Assembly (NCBI GenBank): GCA_030041195.1
Contig: JASHOI010000368.1
Location: 1-23,925, forward strand
DNA: 23,925 nucleotides
Direction: 5' to 3'
Source of the DNA: Streptosporangiaceae bacterium
GTDB lineage: Bacteria; Actinomycetota; Actinomycetes; Streptosporangiales; Streptosporangiaceae
Positions 1 through 7,602 of the stretch are shown one piece after another. Both the position numbers and the translations under genes were made by a program. The notes beneath the pieces were generated by a model. The model saw nothing but the letters and a program-made list of their open reading frames with translations. It was not told where the DNA came from and did no database searches. Numbering within the stretch: position 1 is the first letter of the stretch; every line of letters begins with the position of its first letter.

Positions 1-1058
1 CTGAGGTCGTCGGGCAGCAGATCGTCGCGGGTGCCGACGTGGTCAACGACGGCGAGATCTCCAAGCGGGGCCTGTTCACCGGGTACATCAGGGACCGGAT
101 GACCGGGTTCGAGGAGCGGACGTTCGCGCCCGGCGAGTTGCGGCCGCTCAACGCGGGCGTGACCGGCCGCGACCGCAGGGACTTCCCCGGCTTCTACGCG
201 GCGGGCCTCGGCGGGTTCGGTCCCCGGCCGGCCGCGCTGGCGCAGCAGGACGCGGCGCACTCGCCGTCGCCGGTGGCGTACGTGTGCACGGCGCCGCTGC
301 GGTACACGGGCGCCGCCGCCGCGCAGGCCGACATCCGCAGGCTCCGTGCCGCGGTCAGCGGGCACGACGTCGAGGCGTTCCTCCCGGCGATCACGCCGGG
401 AACGGTCGAGCACTGGCTGCGCAACGAGCACTACCCCGACGACGAGTCGTTCCTGTTCGCGATCGCTGACGTGCTGCACGAGGAGTACCGCGCGATCACG
501 GACGCTGGCCTGCTGCTGCAGGTCGACGACCCGGACCTGCCGGACGGCTGGCAGATGTTCCCCAACATGACCGTGCCGGAGTACCTTCGCTACGCGGCGC
601 TGCGCGTCGAGGCGCTGAACCACGCCCTGCGCGGCATCCCCGCCGAGCAGGTGCGGCTGCACTTCTGCTGGGGCAGCCAGCATGGGCCGCACCGCGATGA
701 CATCCCGCTGCAGTTCATCATCGACCTGGTGCTTTCGGTCCCGGCCGGCTGTTACTCGTTCGAGGCCGCCAACCCCCGGCACGAGCACGAGTGGACGGTG
801 TGGGAGGACGTGCGGCTGCCGGACGGCACCTCGCTGATGCCGGGCGTGGTCGGGCATGCGACGGACATCATCGAGCACCCGGAACTGGTCGCCCAGCGGC
901 TGACCCGGCTCGCTGGCCTGGTGGGCCGGGAGAACGTGATCGCCGGGACCGACTGCGGCCTGGGCGGCCGGGTCGGTCATCCCGAGATCGTGTGGGCCAA
1001 GCTCGAGGATCTGTCTGCCGGCGCCCGGCTGGCCTCGCAGCAGCTCTGGGCCAGCTAA
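1..1058 (+). CDS. MetE-like cobalamin-independent methionine synthase family protein (5' partial)
   Basis: The reading frame is open from base 3 at the window edge. The residues before the first possible GTG (base 39) already match the family, in the stretch around GADVVNDGE, so the gene starts outside the window. This is the C-terminal (Meth_synt_2) type of zinc methyltransferase domain. The zinc ligands of MetE are all visible: His at 660-662 and Cys at 666-668 in LHFCWG, Glu at 762-764 in SFEAAN, and Cys at 954-956 in GTDCGLGG. The family moves a methyl or alkyl group onto a thiol such as homocysteine or coenzyme M. Single-domain members like this often have unknown substrates, so I do not call it metE. 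It converges on the kinase gene with a 4-base overlap of the stop regions. Confidence 0.85.
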   Translation, partial: EVVGQQIVAGADVVNDGEISKRGLFTGYIRDRMTGFEERTFAPGELRPLNAGVTGRDRRDFPGFYAAGLGGFGPRPAALAQQDAAHSPSPVAYVCTAPLRYTGAAAAQADIRRLRAAVSGHDVEAFLPAITPGTVEHWLRNEHYPDDESFLFAIADVLHEEYRAITDAGLLLQVDDPDLPDGWQMFPNMTVPEYLRYAALRVEALNHALRGIPAEQVRLHFCWGSQHGPHRDDIPLQFIIDLVLSVPAGCYSFEAANPRHEHEWTVWEDVRLPDGTSLMPGVVGHATDIIEHPELVAQRLTRLAGLVGRENVIAGTDCGLGGRVGHPEIVWAKLEDLSAGARLASQQLWAS

Positions 1059-2470
1059 ACGTCGGCAAGCCGGCGTGTGGCCGCGAAGTAGGCGTTGGAT
1101 GACCCGACCCACAGCAGCACCAGAGCCGCGAGGCCCAGAGCCCATTGGATGAGGCTGGTAGCCCTGACCGGCGCGCCCGGTATCTCGATGAAGCTCAATG
1201 GCAGCGTGAGAGTGAGCCAGGCGAACAGGACCGTGGACAGGATCCGCGCCCACGACCGGCCGTTTCTGTTGGCGTGCGCCATCCACAGCCACAGGAAGGT
1301 ACCGGCCAATCCGAAGAAGATCGTCAGCGTTACGTAGAACGCGGTCCCCGCGGTGATCGTGTTCTGGTTCAGGTTGGGCTGATCTTCGAGCGTGCCATGG
1401 ACGATGCCGTAGACGGCCACGGCGCCGACGATCGCGTTGAGCACGGCGCTCGCCGCCCCGGCGTACATGAGCTGGACGGCGGCGGCAACAGACGATGGCG
1501 GATGAGGGCCCGGCATCCGGGCCGCGGGCGCCGGCCCCCAGGCCGGCGTGGCCGGGCCGGGCGGGCCCGAAATCAGCGTGCCGCGGTAAGCCACGTCCGC
1601 GGCAACGACGGGCGGCAGCCAGGACGGGCCGGTCCCCGCGGCGTGACCCGGTCCCTGGCTCCGCCCCAGTTCGGCTTGGCAGAACCAGATGATCTCGGCT
1701 GGCCGAGGCCGCTGAGCCGGGTCCTTCGCCAGGCACCGCGCTATCAGGCCGCGCAGCCGCGTGGGACAGCCCGTGAGGTCAGCGTCCTGGTGCAGGATTC
1801 GGTACAGCACCGCCTCCCCGCCGCCGCTTTCACCGAACGGCGCGCGGCCCAGGGCAGCGTAGGCGGCGAGTGAACCGAGCGCGAAGATATCGGCCGCCGG
1901 GGTCGCCGGCTGCCCCGCAACCTGCTCCGGCGCCATGAACTGGGGGGAACCCACCCGCGTGCCGCTGCGGGTCAGCGCGGTCGCTTCGGCCGCTCGGGCG
2001 ATCCCGAAGTCGATCACGCGCGGCCCATCGGGCGCCAGCAGCACGTTGGACGGCTTGAGATCGCGGTGTACCACGCCCGCCGAATGGATGGCCTGCAACG
2101 CCTCGGCCACCCCCGCGATGAGCCGGAACACGGTCTGAGCCGGCAGCGGGCCGTGCTCCGCGACCGCCTGCTGCAGCGACGGTCCGGGCACATACGCCGT
2201 CACCAGCCACGGCGGCGTCGCCGTGGGGCCGGCGTCGACCACCTCCGCGGTGTACAGGCCGTGCACCCGCCGGGCGGCCTCGATCTCCTGCCGGAAACGC
2301 TCCCTGAACGCGCGGTCGTCGGCTAACTCCGGCCGCATGACCTTGATCGCGACGGCGCGGCCGCCCGGGGTGGAGCCCAGGTAAACCAGGCCCATCCCGC
2401 CGGCACCCAGCCGCGCACGCAGGCGGTACCCGGCGACCTGAGCGGGATCGTCCCTCGTCAGCGGTTCCAT
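1055..2470 (-). CDS. Ser/Thr protein kinase with four C-terminal membrane helices
   Basis: The protein has 471 residues. The N-terminal 270 or so form a complete Hanks-type kinase domain: glycine loop GAGGMG (22-27), ATP-binding Lys43 in AIKVM, catalytic HRDLKPSN (135-142), and DFG (154-156). An Ala/Pro-rich linker follows, then four hydrophobic segments in the last 130 residues. The usual actinobacterial architecture is one helix plus an extracellular sensor such as PASTA. Here the C-terminus is a compact four-helix membrane domain, so any sensing is probably within the membrane. I chose the ATG at 2470 because GGAAGG lies 11 bases upstream and the conserved sequence begins right after it. 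An in-frame ATG at 2545 would add 25 unconserved residues. No substrate is evident. Confidence 0.9.
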   Translation of the reverse strand: MEPLTRDDPAQVAGYRLRARLGAGGMGLVYLGSTPGGRAVAIKVMRPELADDRAFRERFRQEIEAARRVHGLYTAEVVDAGPTATPPWLVTAYVPGPSLQQAVAEHGPLPAQTVFRLIAGVAEALQAIHSAGVVHRDLKPSNVLLAPDGPRVIDFGIARAAEATALTRSGTRVGSPQFMAPEQVAGQPATPAADIFALGSLAAYAALGRAPFGESGGGEAVLYRILHQDADLTGCPTRLRGLIARCLAKDPAQRPRPAEIIWFCQAELGRSQGPGHAAGTGPSWLPPVVAADVAYRGTLISGPPGPATPAWGPAPAARMPGPHPPSSVAAAVQLMYAGAASAVLNAIVGAVAVYGIVHGTLEDQPNLNQNTITAGTAFYVTLTIFFGLAGTFLWLWMAHANRNGRSWARILSTVLFAWLTLTLPLSFIEIPGAPVRATSLIQWALGLAALVLLWVGSSNAYFAATRRLADV

Positions 2471-2612
2471 GACTGCGCCCGCCTTCCGGGACGTGATCGC
2501 TGCCTCGCAGACGCTACCAGCCGCACCCCCCGGTTTGTGGGTCAAAATGGCGCGAAAAACCCTTATCCGGCACGCCTTGACCCGGCCGCGTGCTGCGCAG
2601 GCTGCGTTTCAA

Positions 2613-2661
2613 GATCAATAGGAGGATCCCGTGCAAATACCGCACGCCACCCTCCTAGATC
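2613..2661 (-). terminator. Hairpin in the gap beyond the acyltransferase operon
   Basis: Nested inverted repeats pair GATC (2613-2616) with GATC (2658-2661), TAGGAGG (2619-2625) with CCTCCTA (2651-2657), and CGTGC (2630-2634) with GCACG (2642-2646), around a 7-base loop. It lies about 80 bases past the stop of the seven-gene minus-strand operon, so it may end that transcript. On the plus strand it is followed by TTTT, but no plus-strand gene runs into it. Function is inferred from position only. Confidence 0.4.
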
Positions 2662-2740
2662 TTTTGCCGCCGGGCTGCCGCCCGCGGGGCCCGGGGGCTG
2701 CCGGCGGGGCGCGCTTGGCAGGCAGCCGGGAACTGGGCGG

Positions 2741-3745
2741 TCAGGCGCCGACGGGAACGAGTCTGGGGACGGGTGCGATGTCCGGCTCCGGCGAGATCAT
2801 GCCGAGGTTGTCGAAGTCGAGTGGGCTCGGCCAGTACACCCAGCTCGCCGGGCTCCGGCGGATCGCGGCGGTCACTTCGGCCACGCAGCGCCCGAAGGCC
2901 GTCGCCGTGTCCCCGGCCATCGGCACCGGAGCGGAGATCTCCAGCACCTGGTGGCGGTAGTCGGACGACCGGTACACCGAGCACATGAGCACGGGCGCGC
3001 CGGTCAGCCGGGCAAGGGTCACGATGCCCGGCATCAGCCTGGCTTGGCTCCCGAGGAACGGAACGTCGACCGCGCGGGCCTTGTCGCTGTCCAGCGGCGG
3101 GGCGTCGATGGAGATCGTCACCACCTCGTTGGCGCGGAGTGCGGACGCCGCCTGCGCCGCGACCTCGACCCGGCCGGGCCACGGCTCGATCATCGGCCGC
3201 TGCCGGTGCCGCCGCACCCGCCGGCCCAGCACCCGGTCCCAGAACCGCCGCTCGGCGGACGACATGCCGGCCGTGTACTTGTACTGCCAGCGCCCGATCG
3301 TGGTGACCGGGAAGCCGCTGGTGTGCAGCACCGACAGGCCGCTGTTGTAGGAGCCGAAGTGGGCGCAGCAGAGGATTGCTCCCTTGCCGCCGGCCAGCGC
3401 GCCCTCCAGGTGCTCCCGGCCCTCGATCTTGACCAGCCGCCGCAGCGGCTTTGCCCGGTGCCGCAGCCGCATCACGTCGACCGCCTCGCACGAGGCGAAG
3501 CGGAACCAGTCGCGTGCAGCCTGCCGCGCGGCCGTCCGGTTGAGCTCGCTGCCGAGGAACTGCCGCAGGTGGCGCTCCAGGTTGGTGCGCTTGGCGGTGT
3601 GGCTCCGGTACAGCCAGTCCCCGCGCCAGCAGGCGATGCGGTAGCCGATGACGGCGGGCATGCGGGCCAGCACCGGCGCGACCGCCCCCCAGTAGACCAC
3701 GCCTTCGACGCTGCGCAGCAGCCTCTCCGCGCGGCTGTTACCCAT
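2741..3745 (-). CDS. LpxL/HtrB-family lysophospholipid-type acyltransferase
   Basis: This is the last gene of the seven-gene operon (334 residues), overlapping the carrier protein gene by 8 bases. AGGAGG lies 6 bases before the ATG. It matches the bacterial lipid A/PIM acyltransferase family: an N-terminal hydrophobic stretch, a central CAHFGSYN block around residues 127-134, and a late YWPSPL motif. The family moves acyl groups from ACP or CoA to membrane glycolipids and usually carries H-x4-[D/E]. Here the motif reads His129-x4-Asn134, so the acidic partner of the catalytic His is replaced. The gene next door encodes a carrier protein, so the likely donor is the acyl group built on that carrier. 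The acceptor is unknown. An altered or lost acyl-transfer mechanism is possible. Confidence 0.8.
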   Translation of the reverse strand: MGNSRAERLLRSVEGVVYWGAVAPVLARMPAVIGYRIACWRGDWLYRSHTAKRTNLERHLRQFLGSELNRTAARQAARDWFRFASCEAVDVMRLRHRAKPLRRLVKIEGREHLEGALAGGKGAILCCAHFGSYNSGLSVLHTSGFPVTTIGRWQYKYTAGMSSAERRFWDRVLGRRVRRHRQRPMIEPWPGRVEVAAQAASALRANEVVTISIDAPPLDSDKARAVDVPFLGSQARLMPGIVTLARLTGAPVLMCSVYRSSDYRHQVLEISAPVPMAGDTATAFGRCVAEVTAAIRRSPASWVYWPSPLDFDNLGMISPEPDIAPVPRLVPVGA

Positions 3746-4001
3746 GCGTGGCCTCCTGGCGTGCGGGCTGCCGGGCCCGCACGTAGGCGCAGATCGCGTT
3801 CACGCTGGCGAAATTGTCCGGGAGCAGATCCGTGTCGCCCATCGCGATCCCGAACCGCTCCTCGAGGAAGACGACCAGCTTGAGCAGGCCCAGCGAATCG
3901 AGGATGCCGGTCTCGAGCAGCGACGTGTCGTCGGCCAGGGGCAGCAGCGCGGGGTCCTGGACCAGTTCCCGGCTGACGTAGTCGTTGATGACGGTTTCCA
4001 C
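3738..4001 (-). CDS. Acyl/peptidyl carrier protein
   Basis: The protein has 87 residues, the usual size of a free-standing carrier protein. The phosphopantetheine attachment site is Ser36 in GILDSLGLLKLV. It starts at GTG with AAGGAAGAG about 7 bases upstream. It sits between the adenylation enzyme (33 bases upstream) and the acyltransferase (8-base overlap), so it most likely holds the aminoacyl group loaded by the adenylation enzyme while the dehydrogenase-like flavoprotein acts on it. Whether it is better called ACP or PCP cannot be told from sequence. Confidence 0.9.
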   Translation of the reverse strand: METVINDYVSRELVQDPALLPLADDTSLLETGILDSLGLLKLVVFLEERFGIAMGDTDLLPDNFASVNAICAYVRARQPARQEATHG

Positions 4002-4034
4002 TTGAGCTCTTCCTTTCCGTGTTGTGCGTTACGG

Positions 4035-5567
4035 CTATTCGCGGGCGAGGCCGGCCCGGTCGACCTTGCCGGTCGAGGTGCGCGGCAGGTTCTCGCGGAA
4101 ATCGATGACGTCCGGCACCATGTAGCTCGGCAGCCACTGGCGGCAGTGGTCCAGCACGTTCTCGCGGGTGAGGCTGCCATCCCCCTGCGCCGCGACGATG
4201 ACCGCGCGCAGCCGGCTGCCGAGCAGGTCGTCGGAGACCGGCAGCACCGCCGCCTCCTTGATCGCCGGGTGCCGGTAGAGCGCGGTCTCCACCTCGCCGA
4301 GCTCCACCCGGTAACCGCGGATCTTCACCATGCTGTCCCGGCGGCCGACGTAGATGTAGTTGCCCTGCGAGTCCAGCGTCACCAGGTCACCGGTCCGGTA
4401 CACGAGCTCGTCGCGCTGTGCCTGAAACGGGTTCGTGACCAGCACCTCGCGGGTCTTGGCCGGCTGCCCCCAGTACCCCTGCATCAGCGACGGCCCGCGC
4501 GCGTACAGCTCGCCCTCCTCGCCGGGCGTGCGCACCCGGCTGCCGTCGCTCGCCACCGCGAACACCTCGGTGTTGGCGCAGGCCTTCCCGATCGGGGCAG
4601 GCGTGGCGTCGTCCGCCTCATCAGCGGGTACCTCGAACGCGGTGCAGACATTGGTTTCGGTCGGCCCATACCAGTTGAGGTAGCGGGCGTTCGGCAGCTC
4701 GGCCATCAGCTTGGCGAGATACTTGGGCGGGAACACCTCACCGGCGAAGATCACGGTGTGCAGCTGGGAGAGGTCGAACTTCTCCAGGCCGCCGTAACAG
4801 GCGAGCAGCGTGAGCACGGACGGCACCGAGTACCAGACCGAGATCTGCGCGGATTCCATCCACCGCGCGATCGACACCGGGAACGTGGCCGTCCCGTCCG
4901 GGAGCACGGCCATGCAGGCGCCGGCGCGGCAGCTGGCGAACACGTCGAAGACCGACAGGTCGAAGTGCAGCGGCGCGGGGCTGCAGACGCGATCCTGCTC
5001 GGTGAGCCCCGCCGCGGCCGCGGCCCACTCGACGAACGTCAGCGAGTTGCGGTGCGAGATCATGACACCCTTCGGGGTGCCGGTCGATCCCGACGTGTAC
5101 AGGATGTACGCCAGGTCGGTCTCGATCGCGCGGTCTTCCAGCGGCTCGTCCGGCTCGGCGGCCACGTCGGCAGCCTCCGGCACCAGCACGCCGAGCGACC
5201 CGGGAACGCCGTCGGCCAGGACGGCCGCCCGCGCCGCGGTCGTGTCGTCCGCGATGATCACGGCGGCGGCGCAGTCCCGGACCACGTAGCCGAGCCGCTC
5301 GGCGGGTGCCTTCGTGTCCAGCGGCACGTAGCAGGCCCCGGCCTTCAGTGCCCCGTGCAGCCCGGTCACCGCGGTGGCCGACTTGCTGACCAGGATCGCC
5401 ACCCGGTCACCGGGTGCCACGCCCCGGCGCAGCAGCGCCCGGGCCACCTTCGTGCTCAGCCGGTCCAGTTCCTGGTAGCTGAGCTCGCTGCCCCCCGACG
5501 CAACCGCCGGCCGCTGCGGCCGGCGCGCCGCAGCCTCGGTCAGCAGATGCTGCAGCAGATACGCCAT
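4035..5567 (-). CDS. Free-standing amino-acid adenylation enzyme, PltF-like
   Basis: The protein has 510 residues: one adenylation domain with no condensation or carrier domain. Core motifs are complete: A3 YTSGSTGTPKG (157-167), A5 NWYGPTET (298-305), A7 YRTGD, A8 near GRRDSMVKIRGYRVELGE, and A10 TSTGKVDR. By hand alignment to the GrsA pocket the specificity residues are Asp203, Leu204, Phe207, Tyr246, Ile273, Ala275, Trp299, Val307, Cys308 plus the A10 Lys (DLFYIAWVCK). Asp203 points to an alpha-amino acid. As I recall, the prolyl-AMP ligase code of PltF is DLLYLALVCK, which shares seven positions. The role is to activate an amino acid and load the carrier protein encoded next. GGGGAG lies 4 bases before the ATG. 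Substrate remains an inference. Confidence 0.88.
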   Translation of the reverse strand: MAYLLQHLLTEAAARRPQRPAVASGGSELSYQELDRLSTKVARALLRRGVAPGDRVAILVSKSATAVTGLHGALKAGACYVPLDTKAPAERLGYVVRDCAAAVIIADDTTAARAAVLADGVPGSLGVLVPEAADVAAEPDEPLEDRAIETDLAYILYTSGSTGTPKGVMISHRNSLTFVEWAAAAAGLTEQDRVCSPAPLHFDLSVFDVFASCRAGACMAVLPDGTATFPVSIARWMESAQISVWYSVPSVLTLLACYGGLEKFDLSQLHTVIFAGEVFPPKYLAKLMAELPNARYLNWYGPTETNVCTAFEVPADEADDATPAPIGKACANTEVFAVASDGSRVRTPGEEGELYARGPSLMQGYWGQPAKTREVLVTNPFQAQRDELVYRTGDLVTLDSQGNYIYVGRRDSMVKIRGYRVELGEVETALYRHPAIKEAAVLPVSDDLLGSRLRAVIVAAQGDGSLTRENVLDHCRQWLPSYMVPDVIDFRENLPRTSTGKVDRAGLARE

Positions 5568-5592
5568 CGTGCTCCCCCCATTGTCCGGTTGT

Positions 5593-6738
5593 TCAGAGCC
5601 CGAGCATCCGGGCGAGTACCACGCGCTGGATCTCCGAGGTGCCGGAGTAGATCGTGCTGGCGAGCGCGTCCCTCAGGTCGCGCTCGATCCCCGCTTCCTT
5701 CATGTAGCCAAGGGCGCCGTGGGCCTGGATCGCGTCCCGGCTGGACTGCACGAACGCCTCGCTGGTGAACAGCTTGGCGGCGGCCGCCTCGGCCGGCGCG
5801 GACCTGCCCTGCTGCTTGAGCCAGGCCACCCGGTAGATCAGCAGCCGGGCCGCCTCCAGCCGGACGTACATGTCGGCCAGCTTGCTGGAGACGCCTTGGA
5901 ACTTGCCGATCGGCTGGCCGAACTGTTCCCGCGTGCGCGCGTACGCGACGCACGCGTCGAGCTGGCGCCGCATCGCGCCCACCACGCTGGCGAAGATGCA
6001 GCTGCGCTCCCATTCCATGGACGAGTTGAAGATCGCCATGCCGGCGCCTTCCGGCCCCAGCCGGCTCGCCGCGGGAACGCGGACATCGGCCAGCGCTATC
6101 TCGCCCATCGGCGAGGTCCGCAGCCCCATCTTCTCGAACCCGCCGCTCACCATCACCCCGGGCGTCGCCCGGTCGACCAGGAACGCGGACAGTCCGGCCA
6201 GGCCGGGGCGGTCGGTGACCGAGGCGTAGACCAGAAACATGCCGGCGACCGGCGCGTTGGTGATGTACTGCTTGGCGCCGTTCAGGACGTAGTGGTCACC
6301 CTGCCGCTCGGCGCGGGCGCGCATGTGCAGCGCGTCCGAGCCGGTCTCCGGCTCGGTCATCGCGTGCCCGCCGATGAGGTCTCCCGACACCATCGGCGGC
6401 AGGTACGCCCGCTGCTGCGCGTCGGTGCCGAAGGCCACCAGCGGCAGCTCGACGCTCCACATCTGCGCGTTGAGCGAGAACAGCAGCCCGTTGTCCTGGC
6501 AGCCGTACCCCAGGGCCTCCATGACCAGGGCCGTCGTCAGCACGTCGCTGTCGGTGCCGCCCAGGTCGGTGGGGACCGGCAGGCCGAGGATGCCGAACTT
6601 GGCACACGCCTGCCACGCATCCCGCGGGAACTCGCCCGCGTCGTCGCGCTTGGCGAGGTCGTGGTTGAGCTCCCGGCGCGCGAACTCGGCCGCCGCCTCG
6701 GTCAGCTCACGCTGCTCTGCGCTCAGTGAGAAGTCCAC
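5593..6738 (-). CDS. Acyl-CoA dehydrogenase-like flavoprotein (candidate aminoacyl-carrier dehydrogenase)
   Basis: The protein has 381 residues with full acyl-CoA dehydrogenase architecture, including the FAD/substrate motif AMTEPETGSD (126-135) and C-terminal YSGTSEIQR. The base found in medium-chain enzymes (Glu in YEGT) is Ser here. A Glu in SMEWERS (Glu244) sits where isovaleryl-CoA dehydrogenase-type enzymes keep their base, as do the prolyl-carrier dehydrogenases of pyrrole pathways. With the adenylation and carrier genes following directly, oxidation of a carrier-bound amino acid is likely. I placed the start at GTG 6738 with AGGAG 5 bases away, since residues before it are unlike the family. 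The gap to GatD is 8 bases. Confidence 0.88.
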   Translation of the reverse strand: MDFSLSAEQRELTEAAAEFARRELNHDLAKRDDAGEFPRDAWQACAKFGILGLPVPTDLGGTDSDVLTTALVMEALGYGCQDNGLLFSLNAQMWSVELPLVAFGTDAQQRAYLPPMVSGDLIGGHAMTEPETGSDALHMRARAERQGDHYVLNGAKQYITNAPVAGMFLVYASVTDRPGLAGLSAFLVDRATPGVMVSGGFEKMGLRTSPMGEIALADVRVPAASRLGPEGAGMAIFNSSMEWERSCIFASVVGAMRRQLDACVAYARTREQFGQPIGKFQGVSSKLADMYVRLEAARLLIYRVAWLKQQGRSAPAEAAAAKLFTSEAFVQSSRDAIQAHGALGYMKEAGIERDLRDALASTIYSGTSEIQRVVLARMLGL

Positions 6739-6746
6739 GGTGTCTC

Positions 6747-7598
6747 CTAGCCTGCGGTCCTGGTCTTCGGGCCGGTCCTGGCCGGGGCGCGCGATGGCCG
6801 CCGCCGCATCCGCGAGGTGGCCACCGAGGCCGCCCGCCACCGGCGGGCGGGACGCCGGGCCAGGCGCAGCGCGGCGGCGTGCGCCCGCGCCTCCGCCTGA
6901 TCCGTGAGCGGCTCCAGCGGGCCGGAATCGGTGTAGCGGTGCGCCAGCGCCCGCGAGATGAGGTGATCGGCCAGCCACGGGTTCTTCGGCAGCACCGGCC
7001 CGTGCAGGTAGGTCGCGTACACCTCCCGGTACCGGGCGCCCTCGGTGCCGTCGTCCCCGTTGTTACCGGCCCCGGCGACCACCCGCCCGAGCGGTGCGGC
7101 GCCGCTGCCCAGGCGGGTGCGGCCGCTGTGGTTCTCGAACCCGGTGATCTGGCCGCGGTTGCCGGAGCCGAAGTCGCAGTCCACCGCCACGTGCCCGATG
7201 AAGCGTGTCGGGCCGGCCTCGGTGACCACGTCCAGCACGTCGATGCCCTGGATCTGCGGCCCCTCCGACGGGGCGTAGTAGTGGCCGAGCAGCTGGTAGC
7301 CGGCGCACACGGCGAGCACAACGGCGTCGCCCTCGATCGCCTCCCGCAGCGGCCCGGCCTTCGCGGCCAGGTCGCGTGCGGCCGCGGTCATCTCGCGGTC
7401 CTGCCCGCCGTGCACCAGGATCAGGTCGGACTGGGCGAAGTCTGGGACTTCCCCCACGTCTGCCTCGGTCACGCTGTACCGGATGCCGCGCCAGGCGCAG
7501 CGCTGCATGAGCGCGAACAGGTTTCCCCGGTCGCCGGCCACGCTGAGCAGCCTCGGATAGAGGTGGCAGATGCGGACCGTTTTGCCAGCCGGTGTCAT
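6747..7598 (-). CDS. gatD: GatD-like glutamine amidotransferase subunit
   Basis: The protein has 283 residues and belongs to the CobB/CobQ-like class I amidotransferases. The nucleophile is Cys98 in AVCAGYQLLGHYY and the catalytic His is His199 in TYLHGP. FENHSGRTRLG (154-164) is a conserved glutamine-pocket block. In the family, GatD releases ammonia from glutamine for MurT, which amidates the D-glutamate of lipid II. The gene begins 4 bases after murT, with GGGAGGA upstream, as expected for a two-subunit enzyme. The last 40 or so residues form a very Arg-rich tail that extends past the usual GatD end and has no motif I recognise. The pair may serve peptidoglycan or a carboxyl group of the operon's own product. 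Confidence 0.88.
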   Translation of the reverse strand: MTPAGKTVRICHLYPRLLSVAGDRGNLFALMQRCAWRGIRYSVTEADVGEVPDFAQSDLILVHGGQDREMTAAARDLAAKAGPLREAIEGDAVVLAVCAGYQLLGHYYAPSEGPQIQGIDVLDVVTEAGPTRFIGHVAVDCDFGSGNRGQITGFENHSGRTRLGSGAAPLGRVVAGAGNNGDDGTEGARYREVYATYLHGPVLPKNPWLADHLISRALAHRYTDSGPLEPLTDQAEARAHAAALRLARRPARRWRAASVATSRMRRRPSRAPARTGPKTRTAG

Positions 7599-7602
7599 GT
7601 CG

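Noticed and set aside
2660..2712. GC-rich inverted repeat (CCGCCGG/CCGGCGG) just past the acyltransferase stop
   Set aside because: Short self-complementary GC runs are frequent by chance in this DNA and there is no T-run on the transcribed side.
2631..2960. GTG with a perfect Shine-Dalgarno sequence opening a 109-codon plus-strand frame
   Set aside because: The ribosome site is one arm of a hairpin, and after about 100 bases the frame is antisense to the acyltransferase with no protein-like features.
2537..3883. Long plus-strand open frame opposite the acyltransferase
   Set aside because: Arg/Pro/Ala-rich composition typical of the antisense of GC-rich genes, no family match, and the minus-strand gene is convincing.
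3744..5768. 674-codon plus-strand open frame opposite the adenylation enzyme
   Set aside because: It is the reverse complement of the carrier protein and adenylation genes, whose motifs are complete. Long antisense frames are expected at this GC content.
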